Source: an uncultured Actinomycetes bacterium
GTDB taxonomy: Bacteria; Actinomycetota; Acidimicrobiia; Acidimicrobiales; Microtrichaceae
NCBI GenBank assembly: GCA_903930035.1
Contig: CAIYXG010000124.1
Location: forward strand, 1 to 5,531
Direction: 5' to 3'
DNA length: 5,531 nt
Part shown: piece after piece, positions 1-5,531 of the stretch
Layout of the letters: each line of letters begins with the position of its first letter
Numbering within the stretch: position 1 is the stretch's first letter
Program-made: the position numbers and the translations under genes
Notes under the pieces: generated by a model
What the model was told of the DNA's origin: nothing
The model's database searches: none
The model's input: the letters and a program-made list of their open reading frames with translations, nothing else

Positions 1-2
1 CC

Positions 3-62
3 GGCGTCCGGCTCGGCGGCGGGGCCGGCGCCCAGGTGGTCAACCTGCGGCCGGCCGGCTGA
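3..62 (+). CDS. C-terminal end of an unidentified protein (5' part outside window)
   Basis: The frame starting at base 3 gives 19 codons and then a TGA at 60-62. Every one of these codons ends in G or C, which matches the codon use of the clear genes in this window and supports a real coding end. The residues are GVRLGGGAGAQVVNLRPAG, a glycine-rich stretch followed by a short hydrophobic strand. I do not recognise the family from so short a tail and assign no function. The gene converges on the TetR-family gene, with only 10 bases between the two stop codons. No separate hairpin terminator fits in that gap, so any termination signal would have to lie inside the coding ends. Confidence 0.45.
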   Translation, partial: GVRLGGGAGAQVVNLRPAG

Positions 63-72
63 CCGGCGCCCC

Positions 73-657
73 TCAGCCCAGGAGGGCGTGCGCCGCCGAC
101 TCCAGCTTGGGCATCACCGAGTCGGCCGGGTGGGAGCCGGCGATCCACGCGACCAGCGCCGCCAGCCAGACGTCGTTCAGCAGGTCGATCGCCAGGTCGC
201 GGTCGGGGTCGGGCTCGACCGTCGGCCCCAGGGCGTCGCTGATGATGCGGCGCATGCCGTCGCGGTTGGCCGACACCACCGGCGCCAGGTCGGCGCTGCC
301 CGAGACCAGTGCCCGGACCATGGCCACGGTGACGTCGGGCTGGCGCTGCAGCGCACGGTTGGCCCGGCCCAGCACGTCGACGACGCGCGCCACCGGGTCG
401 GTGCCCTCCGGCGGGCGGCGGGCCAGACGGTCCGCGAGCGCCTCGACCTGGACGCCCATGACCGAGAGCAGCAGGTTCTCCTTGGACGGGAAGTAGCGGT
501 AGAGGGTGCCGAGCGCGACGTCTGCCCGGGCGGCGACCTCGCGCATCTGCACCGAGTCGAACCCGCCCGCGGCCGCCAGCTCGAGCGCGGCGTCCAGGAT
601 GCGGTCGCGCCGGGCGGCCTGGGACTCGGTGAGGGCGTCGTCGGTGAAGTCAGACAT
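73..657 (-). CDS. TetR-family transcriptional regulator, KstR-like
   Basis: This is a 194-residue DNA-binding repressor of TetR type. Residues 16-62 form the N-terminal helix-turn-helix domain: RRDRILDAALELAAAGGFDS leads into the VQMREVAARADVALGTLYRYFPSK segment (about 36-59), whose last part is the recognition helix. This segment and the C-terminal stretch around NDVWLAALVAWI (161-172) closely resemble mycobacterial KstR, the repressor of cholesterol-catabolism genes, as recalled from memory. Residues 65-194 are the helical ligand-binding and dimerisation domain, so a CoA-thioester or sterol-type ligand is possible but not shown. I chose the ATG at 657 because GGGGAGG lies about 5 bases upstream; an in-frame start at 699 adds 14 atypical residues (WTWRVRWWHG). 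The gene overlaps the end of the preceding gene by 8 bases (ATGTCTGA), so it is the last gene of a coupled operon. No sterol-degradation genes are visible nearby. TetR family is certain; KstR orthology is not. Confidence 0.93.
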   Translation of the reverse strand: MSDFTDDALTESQAARRDRILDAALELAAAGGFDSVQMREVAARADVALGTLYRYFPSKENLLLSVMGVQVEALADRLARRPPEGTDPVARVVDVLGRANRALQRQPDVTVAMVRALVSGSADLAPVVSANRDGMRRIISDALGPTVEPDPDRDLAIDLLNDVWLAALVAWIAGSHPADSVMPKLESAAHALLG

Positions 658-2005
658 GGCGGCCTCCCCATGCCACCACCGGACCCGCCACGTCCACAAG
701 GGCCGAGGTCACGGACAGGTCGACCGGCACGGGGTCGAGCCGCACGCCCGTCGCGCCCTCGGCCACCTCGAGGTGGGCCCGCAGCAGGGCCACGTGGTCC
801 TCGTAGGTGGCGACCGGACCGTCGCTCCCCCAGACCTGGAGGGCCAGGCCGGCACCGAGCGAGCGGGCCAGGTCGACCACGCCCTGGGTCGCAGGGTCGG
901 GGCCGTCGGACCAGCCCGGCGCGCCCGGGCCAGACACGGCCAGGCACCCCCGACCCTCGAGCGAGCACACCAGCGCCGCGGCGGCGGCGAACCCGGGCAC
1001 CACCGTGGCGGGCACGCACACGCTGCCGGGGAAGGAGGTCGGGAAGGTCCGGGCCAGCCAGAGCCCGGCCGGGCCGGGGTCGGCGACGGCGACGCCGCCG
1101 TCGGGGAGCGCGCCGGACAGGTGCAGCGCGGCGCGCGCCGGCGTGAGCGGCACCGCGTCGGACTCGTAGAGCGGGGTCACCAGGGCCGCCAGGTCCCGGT
1201 AGAGCGCCGGGCGCGCCGCGGGCGGGGTCCGGGACGCCGTCCACCGGTGGCAGAGCGCCGCCAGCTGGGCGGGCGCGACCTCCTGGACCACAGGGTTGCC
1301 CAGCGCCGCGACCCCGAGCTCGTCGACGTCGAGCCCCGAGGCCACCACGACGTCCGCGTCGGGGACGCCCGCCAGCTCCGCGTCGCGGCCCTGCAGGCCG
1401 GCGGTCCCGAAGTGGAACGGGCTGTCCCAGCGCTCGACCCCCTTGGCGCCCCACGAGTTCACGACGCCGACGCCGGCGGTCCGCGCCAGCCCGCGGAGTG
1501 CGTCGGCCGCACCGGCCCGGACCACGCCCGGACCCACCACCACCACCAGGCGCAGCGACGCCATCGCCGGGTCCAGCGTCAGGACCGGGACCCGGTCGTC
1601 GTCGGGCGCGGGGAGCACCGGGCCGGCCACGGGGGCGTGCAGGTCCAGGTCCAGGTGGACGGCGCTGGTCGCCGGCACCTCGAGGCCCGGCACCACGGCG
1701 AGCACGTCGACGAGGTCCTCGACCGACCCGACCGTCTGGAGCGGTGCGGTGCCGCCCGGCGCCGACGACAGGTGCAGCACCGGGCCGCGGACGAGCGCCG
1801 CCCCGAGCCGGCCCCGGCCGTCCGGGTGGCCCAGGCGGCCGTCGGCGTCGGCCAGCAGGCAGGCCAGGTCGGGGTCGTCCACCGGCACGGCCCGGAGCCC
1901 GTGACGGGCGCAGGCGTCGGCGTCGACCTCGTCGGCCGGGCCGAACACGCGCCCGACCCCCAGCTCGGCCAGCCGGCCGTAGAGCACGTCGGCGACGGTG
2001 GTCAT
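650..2005 (-). CDS. Thiamine-diphosphate-enzyme-like protein (acetolactate synthase fold), apparently lacking catalytic motifs
   Basis: This 451-residue protein resembles the acetolactate synthase/benzoylformate decarboxylase group, but is short against the usual 530-600 residues. The start MTTVADVLYGRLAELGVGRVFG is the typical opening of the pyrimidine-binding domain (about 1-120). Residues 140-250 match the central domain (VVVVGPGVVRAGAADAL, then VVASGLDVDELG). Residues 285-451 correspond to the diphosphate-binding domain. Two hallmarks are missing. There is no glutamate at all between residues 27 and 95, where the catalytic Glu should lie. The GDG...N metal and diphosphate motif is replaced by AVSGPGAPGWSDG (about 356-368). 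Catalysis by the standard mechanism is therefore unlikely; a structural, regulatory or ligand-sensing role is possible. The ATG at 2005 sits in an ATGA overlap with the stop of the upstream gene, which decides the start over an upstream in-frame start at 2263. Its own stop lies 8 bases inside the downstream regulator gene. Confidence 0.85.
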   Translation of the reverse strand: MTTVADVLYGRLAELGVGRVFGPADEVDADACARHGLRAVPVDDPDLACLLADADGRLGHPDGRGRLGAALVRGPVLHLSSAPGGTAPLQTVGSVEDLVDVLAVVPGLEVPATSAVHLDLDLHAPVAGPVLPAPDDDRVPVLTLDPAMASLRLVVVVGPGVVRAGAADALRGLARTAGVGVVNSWGAKGVERWDSPFHFGTAGLQGRDAELAGVPDADVVVASGLDVDELGVAALGNPVVQEVAPAQLAALCHRWTASRTPPAARPALYRDLAALVTPLYESDAVPLTPARAALHLSGALPDGGVAVADPGPAGLWLARTFPTSFPGSVCVPATVVPGFAAAAALVCSLEGRGCLAVSGPGAPGWSDGPDPATQGVVDLARSLGAGLALQVWGSDGPVATYEDHVALLRAHLEVAEGATGVRLDPVPVDLSVTSALVDVAGPVVAWGGRHV

Positions 2006-2850
2006 GCGGACCCCTGGGGCCGGCGAGGGGGCGGGTCGTCGTCGACCAGGTCGTCGTCGGTCACCAGCAGGTCGATGGCCTGCTCCACGGCCCGGCACAG
2101 CGCCGGGTCCAGGTCGGCGAAGGTCCGGACCGACGACAGCACGTGCCGCCAGCCGTCGACCGGGGTGCCCCACCCCAGCCGCGCGCAGATGCCGGTCTTC
2201 CAGTCCTCGCCGACCGGCACGTCCGGCCACGCCTCGATCCCCACGGACCGGGTCCGGACGCACTGCCAGACGTCCACGTAGGGGTGCCCCACCACCGTCA
2301 CGTGCGGACCCTGCACCGACGCCGCGAGCCGGGACTCCTTGGAGCCCGGCACCAGGTGGTCGACCAGGACCACCAGCTCCCGGCCCGGTCCCGGCCCGAA
2401 CCGGCGGACCTCAGCCGCCAGGTCGTCCACGCCGCCGAGCGGCTCGACCACGATCCCCAGCTCACGGAGCTCGTCGCCCCACACGCGCTCGACCAGCCGG
2501 GCGTCGTGGTCGCCCTCCACCCACAGCCGGGCGGCCCGGGCCACACGGGCCCGCTGCTCCGCCGCCACGACCGCCCCGGCGGCCGACCGGCGCGTCCCCG
2601 GCGCCGACGCCGGTGGCGCCCCCTTCACGAGCGTGACCGTCTCGCCCAGGTGGGCGAACGCCCCCGGCTCGTTGCGGAACGTGTGCTCCCCGCCCGCACG
2701 GTCCCGGAGCACCACCAGCTCGCCGGTGAACTTCTTGAGGGCGCCCCGCAGGCCGGAGGCCCGGTGCAGGAGCGGCATCCCCAGCTCGACCGGCTGCTGC
2801 ACGTAGTCGTGGCCGCCGGTGGTGGCGGTGATGTCGGTCGGAGGCGGCAC
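2002..2850 (-). CDS. DUF3097 family protein
   Basis: This 282-residue protein matches DUF3097, a conserved actinobacterial family with no assigned function, at the usual length of about 270-290 residues. Family landmarks are LWVEGDHDARLVERVWGDEL (109-128), GGVDDL (139-144), VLVDHLVPGSKESR (161-174), VVGHPYVDVWQ (186-196) and EDWKTGICARLGW (215-227). The VEGxxDxxLVExVWG segment followed by a hydrophobic strand ending in Asp recalls a Toprim-like fold, which would suggest nucleic-acid metabolism; this is inference from pattern only. An N-terminal part (17-80) of alternating strands precedes a basic, Ala-rich linker (85-107). The tail (265-282) is acidic and proline-rich. The start chosen is a GTG at 2848-2850, with no Shine-Dalgarno sequence but a TAGTTT six bases upstream. 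It is the first gene of the three-gene operon and shares ATGA with the next gene. The family call is firm; the exact start is less so. Confidence 0.9.
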   Translation of the reverse strand: MPPPTDITATTGGHDYVQQPVELGMPLLHRASGLRGALKKFTGELVVLRDRAGGEHTFRNEPGAFAHLGETVTLVKGAPPASAPGTRRSAAGAVVAAEQRARVARAARLWVEGDHDARLVERVWGDELRELGIVVEPLGGVDDLAAEVRRFGPGPGRELVVLVDHLVPGSKESRLAASVQGPHVTVVGHPYVDVWQCVRTRSVGIEAWPDVPVGEDWKTGICARLGWGTPVDGWRHVLSSVRTFADLDPALCRAVEQAIDLLVTDDDLVDDDPPPRRPQGSA

Positions 2851-2856
2851 GGGCCG

Positions 2857-2862
2857 AAACTA
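2857..2862 (-). promoter_or_regulatory. Possible -10 element for a leaderless transcript of the DUF3097 operon
   Basis: Read on the minus strand, the hexamer is TAGTTT, which fits the actinobacterial TANNNT -10 pattern. It is followed by six bases (CGGCCC) and then the GTG start at 2850. That spacing puts the expected transcription start at or next to the start codon, as in leaderless messages. No convincing -35 hexamer is seen 16-18 bases upstream. The lack of any ribosome binding site before the GTG agrees with this reading. Confidence 0.4.
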
Positions 2863-2914
2863 CCGGGGGAACCCGTCGGCTCCGTGGACGAGGCCCGTGG
2901 AACTCCGGGGCTGC

Positions 2915-2935
2915 GACCACTAGAACAAGGTGGTC
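2915..2935. promoter_or_regulatory. Inverted repeat with a KstR-type half-site, candidate operator
   Basis: The arms GACCAC (2915-2920) and GTGGTC (2930-2935) are perfectly complementary around the 9-base centre TAGAACAAG. The span 2921-2934 matches the published KstR motif TnnAACnnGTTnnA at 6 of its 8 fixed positions. The left half extends as CTAGAAC, the form typical of mycobacterial sites, while the right half is degenerate. It lies in the only sizeable intergenic region, 65 bases upstream of the start of the operon that encodes the KstR-like regulator and 25 bases before the glutamate dehydrogenase start codon. TAGAAC (2921-2926) could also be a weak -10 for the plus-strand gene, in which case a bound repressor would block it. 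Function is inferred. Confidence 0.35.
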
Positions 2936-2950
2936 CGGCGACGTCCGCGA

Positions 2951-2957
2951 GGGAGGA
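2951..2957 (+). promoter_or_regulatory. Ribosome binding site of the glutamate dehydrogenase gene
   Basis: GGGAGGA is a near-perfect Shine-Dalgarno sequence. Only three bases separate the GGAGG core from the ATG at 2960, which is shorter than usual. An in-frame GTG at 2969 would give a spacing of 12 bases and remains a possible alternative start. Confidence 0.6.
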
Positions 2958-2959
2958 CC

Positions 2960-5531
2960 ATGGCCGAGGTGGGTCCGACAGCGACGGGCGGGGCGGACGG
3001 GCCCGACGACGCACTCCGTGCCGCCCTGGCCGACCTGGTCCTCGGTGCGCTGCCCGCCCCGGTGCGGGCCCGGCTCGTCGGGGCGGCCGCCGGTGCCGTC
3101 GTGGCCGACGCCCGCGCGCTCTTGTCGCACCGCGGGCAGGACGAGCTCCTGGTCCGGGCCACCGAGGGACGGCCGCTGCTCGGGCCGTCGCCCGAGGGCG
3201 CCCGCAGCACGGTGCTCGAGGTGGCGACCGACGACCGCCCCCTCCTGTTCTCCACGATCCTCGCCGCCGTGGACCGCGCCGGCGCGACGGTCGAGCACTC
3301 GCTCCACCCGATCGTCGGCGCCGAGCGGACCGGGGGCCGCCTCACGGCCGTCCGGGCGCCGCGGGGCGACGGGCACGACGAGTCCTACGTCCGCGTGGAG
3401 CTCGAGGACGCGCTCGACGACGACGCCCGCGCCCGGCTCTGCGACGAGGTCCGTGCCGGGGTCGAGGACCTCCGTGCGGTCGACGCGGCGGCACCGGCGC
3501 TCGGCGAGGCGCTCGCCGCCACCGCCGTGCGCCTCGACGCCGCCGCAGCGGGCCCCGAGTGGGCCGAGGCCGCCGCGTTCTGCCGCTGGGTGCGGCGCCA
3601 CGTGCTGGTCACCGGCGCACGGCTCCCCGACGGGTCGTCCCTCGGCGTGGGCGCCGAGGCCGACCCTGTGGAGCCCCTCCCGGCCGGCACGGCGGTCGCG
3701 GTCCGCCGGTCGCGCGGGACCAGCCGGGTCCACCGCACCGAACGGCTCGCCGTCCTCACCTTCGCCGACCCCGCGGGCGGCCCGCCGACGCAGTTCGTCG
3801 GTCTCACCAGCATGGAGGGCCGGGCCGAGCGCCCCTCCGGCGTGGCGTGGGTCCGCCACAAGCTGGCCGAGGCCCTGCGGTGGCTCGCCGTCGTCCCCCG
3901 GTCCCACACCGAGACGGTGGTGCGGACGTTCTTCGACGACCTGCCGTGGGACGTCCTGCTGGTCGCCGACGCCGCCTGGCTCGCCGAGATGCTGGGAGCC
4001 ATGGTGGCGGCCGCCGACGAGGACGCCACCGTGCTGCGGCTCCTGGCCGAGCCCGGCCCGGTCGCCGTCACCGCGGCGGTGGCCGTCCCCGAGGCCGACT
4101 ACCGCCCCACGCTCGACGACGACCTGGCGGCGGCGTTCCGCTACCTGCTGCCGGTCGAGCGCGTCGAGACCGGGGTCGAGCTGGGCGAGGGCGGCATGTT
4201 CACCATGTCGGTCACCGCGCTGCTGGACCGTTCCCGGCCGGGCGAGGTCATGCCCGACGAGGACGCGTCGCGCGCCATGTCGGTGGAGCTGCGCCACCTG
4301 GCCCGGTCGTGGCCCGAGCAGGTGGTCGCCGAGCTGGCCGAGCTGCTGCCCGGCACGGCGGCCGCCGCCCAGGCCGCCGCGCGGGTCCGCTGGGACGCGT
4401 GGGCCGGACGCCTGGACCCTGCCTACCGGGACGCCACCCCGGCCGCCGTCGCCGCGGGCGACCTGCTCGCCCTCGACGGGACCGTCGGGACCGGCGGCGC
4501 CCACGTCCGGCTCGTCCCGGGCCGCGGCGGGCACGGTGCGGGCCCCCACGACCGGGGGGCCGACGACCAGGGGCCCGACCGTGCGCAGGACCTCCGGCTG
4601 GTCGTGGACGGTCCCCCGCCGCTGCTGTCCGACCTGGTGCCCGCCGTCGAGAGCCACGGCCTCCTGACCGTGTCCGAGACCACGTACGTGCTCGGTGGCG
4701 GGCCCCCCGCCACCGTCCTGGGCCTCCAGGTGCGCGTCCCCGGCGGCCACGAGCTGGTCGACGACGGCCGGCTGACCCGTTCGCTCCTCTCCACGCTGGA
4801 CCGTTCCACCGATGCGGACCGCCTCAACGGACTGGTCGTCGCGACCGCCCTGGACCACGCGCAGGTGGCGGTCCTGCGGGCGTACGCGCGCTACCTGCCC
4901 CAGCTCGACCCGACGGTCCATCCGGCGTCGGTCATGGACGCGCTGGCCGACAACCCTGGGGCGGCCGTGGCCCTCTGGGACCACCTGGCGGCCCGGTTCG
5001 GTCCGGCGGCCGGCACCGACGCGGCCGAGGACACCGCCGGCCGGGACCACGTGGTGGCGGCCTGCGACGCCGTGGCCCGGCTGGACCACGACCGGCTCCT
5101 CCGATCGCTGCTGCTCCTGGTCGACGCCACGGTCCGGACCAACGTCTGGCGCGCCGACCGCGGCGGGCCCGTGGTCCTGAAGCTCGACGGCACCCGGCTG
5201 GGCGGGCTCGGCAACCGGCCGGCCTGGCGCGAGGTCTGGGTGAGCTCGCCGGAGGTCGAGGGGATCCACCTCCGCGCCGGGCCGATCGCGCGCGGCGGGC
5301 TCCGCTGGTCGGACCGGCCCGACGACGTCCGCACCGAGGTCCTCCAGCTCGCCGACGCGCAGCGGCTGAAGAACGCGCTCATCGTCCCGACCGGGGCGAA
5401 GGGCGGGTTCGTGGTCCGCCGGCCGCCGGCCGACGGCGCCGCGCTCCGCACCGCGGTCGAGGCCGCCTACCGCACGTTCGTCGACGCGCTCCTCGACGTG
5501 ACGGACAACCTGGTTGCCGGCGCCGCCGTCC
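2960..5531 (+). CDS. gdh: NAD-specific glutamate dehydrogenase, large (about 180 kDa) class, N-terminal part (3' end outside window)
   Basis: This enzyme oxidises L-glutamate to 2-oxoglutarate and ammonia with NAD. The frame stays open for 857 codons to the window edge; full-length members have about 1,500-1,650 residues, so roughly half is present. Residues 86-128 (DDRPLLFSTI at 91-100, HSLHPIV at 113-119) match the first ACT-like regulatory region. EWAEAAAFCRWVRRH (200-214) matches a segment that in most members reads more like FLRWL..FTFLGY, so it is diverged here. PPPLLSDLVPAVESHGLLTV precedes the helical region, and DRLNGLVVATALDHAQVAVL (620-639) with RAYARYL is a strong family block. 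The catalytic part begins near 690: RTNVW (726-730), ARGGLRWSD (777-785) and VPTGAKGGF (809-817), the last with the conserved active-site lysine at 814. A Gly/His/Asp-rich loop at about 522-544 is unusual. The gene is transcribed divergently from the DUF3097 operon, 109 bases away. Start ATG at 2960, after GGGAGGA. Confidence 0.95.
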   Translation, partial: MAEVGPTATGGADGPDDALRAALADLVLGALPAPVRARLVGAAAGAVVADARALLSHRGQDELLVRATEGRPLLGPSPEGARSTVLEVATDDRPLLFSTILAAVDRAGATVEHSLHPIVGAERTGGRLTAVRAPRGDGHDESYVRVELEDALDDDARARLCDEVRAGVEDLRAVDAAAPALGEALAATAVRLDAAAAGPEWAEAAAFCRWVRRHVLVTGARLPDGSSLGVGAEADPVEPLPAGTAVAVRRSRGTSRVHRTERLAVLTFADPAGGPPTQFVGLTSMEGRAERPSGVAWVRHKLAEALRWLAVVPRSHTETVVRTFFDDLPWDVLLVADAAWLAEMLGAMVAAADEDATVLRLLAEPGPVAVTAAVAVPEADYRPTLDDDLAAAFRYLLPVERVETGVELGEGGMFTMSVTALLDRSRPGEVMPDEDASRAMSVELRHLARSWPEQVVAELAELLPGTAAAAQAAARVRWDAWAGRLDPAYRDATPAAVAAGDLLALDGTVGTGGAHVRLVPGRGGHGAGPHDRGADDQGPDRAQDLRLVVDGPPPLLSDLVPAVESHGLLTVSETTYVLGGGPPATVLGLQVRVPGGHELVDDGRLTRSLLSTLDRSTDADRLNGLVVATALDHAQVAVLRAYARYLPQLDPTVHPASVMDALADNPGAAVALWDHLAARFGPAAGTDAAEDTAGRDHVVAACDAVARLDHDRLLRSLLLLVDATVRTNVWRADRGGPVVLKLDGTRLGGLGNRPAWREVWVSSPEVEGIHLRAGPIARGGLRWSDRPDDVRTEVLQLADAQRLKNALIVPTGAKGGFVVRRPPADGAALRTAVEAAYRTFVDALLDVTDNLVAGAAV
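4541..4561 (+). repeat. GC-only hairpin inside the glutamate dehydrogenase gene
   Basis: GGCCCCC (4541-4547) and GGGGGCC (4555-4561) are perfectly complementary around a 7-base loop. The hairpin has no following T-run, so it is not a standard terminator. It lies within the stretch that encodes the low-complexity loop of the protein. It may simply be a by-product of extreme GC content. Confidence 0.4.

Noticed and set aside
62..73. A terminator between the convergent gene ends
   Set aside because: Only 10 bases separate the two stop codons, with no T-run. I see no hairpin that could be supported.
88..1146. A 352-codon plus-strand frame opposite the regulator and thiamine-enzyme-like genes
   Set aside because: The composition is almost wholly Arg, Gly, Pro and Ala, with no motif. 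The minus-strand genes here have clear family matches.
1640..1659. Tandem CAGGTC-like repeat
   Set aside because: It is three short copies that encode an alternating Leu-Asp stretch in the thiamine-enzyme-like protein. It is coding sequence with no sign of a regulatory or variable repeat.
2006..2263. A 5' extension of the thiamine-enzyme-like gene to an in-frame start at 2263
   Set aside because: The added 86 residues are Arg/Gly/Pro-rich, unlike any family member, and would overlap the DUF3097 gene entirely. The ATG in the ATGA overlap at 2005 gives the typical family N-terminus.
506..2281. A 591-codon plus-strand frame
   Set aside because: It is antisense to the coupled operon and has the Arg/His/Gly-rich composition of a GC shadow frame. 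The minus strand shows recognisable domains and overlapping start/stop codons.
2462..5269. A 935-codon open frame on the minus strand, opposite glutamate dehydrogenase and the DUF3097 gene
   Set aside because: It lies antisense to two well-recognised genes, its protein is low-complexity Arg/Gly/Val/Pro-rich with no known domain, and long antisense frames are expected at this GC content.

Overview
The window is very GC-rich. Nearly every codon in the coding frames ends in G or C, and it reads as chromosomal DNA of a high-GC actinobacterium. An actinobacterial DUF3097 protein, a KstR-like TetR regulator and a large NAD-dependent glutamate dehydrogenase all fit that. The divergence of the proteins from mycobacterial counterparts recalled from memory suggests a lineage outside Mycobacteriales, possibly Acidimicrobiia, but this placement is inference only. 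There are no RNA genes, mobile elements, CRISPR arrays or integration signs.

Layout. Bases 3-62 hold the last 19 codons of an unidentified plus-strand gene. It converges, with a 10-base gap, on a minus-strand block that spans 2850 down to 73. In transcription order the block encodes a DUF3097 protein (2850-2002), a thiamine-diphosphate-enzyme-like protein (2005-650) and a KstR-like TetR regulator (657-73). The first two genes share 4 bases (ATGA) and the last two share 8, so this is very probably one translationally coupled operon. A 109-base divergent intergenic region (2851-2959) separates it from a plus-strand gene for the large glutamate dehydrogenase, which starts at 2960 and runs off the right edge after 857 complete codons.

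Points of interest. The thiamine-enzyme homologue lacks both the catalytic glutamate region and the GDG cofactor motif, so it looks like a non-catalytic derivative, yet it is locked in an operon with a regulator. The divergent intergenic region holds an inverted repeat containing CTAGAAC, which resembles half of the known KstR operator. It lies where it could serve both the operon and the glutamate dehydrogenase gene. A simple model, inferred only, is that the KstR-like protein autoregulates its operon and may also affect glutamate catabolism. The DUF3097 gene has no visible ribosome binding site and has a -10-like TAGTTT six bases before its GTG, as expected of a leaderless message.
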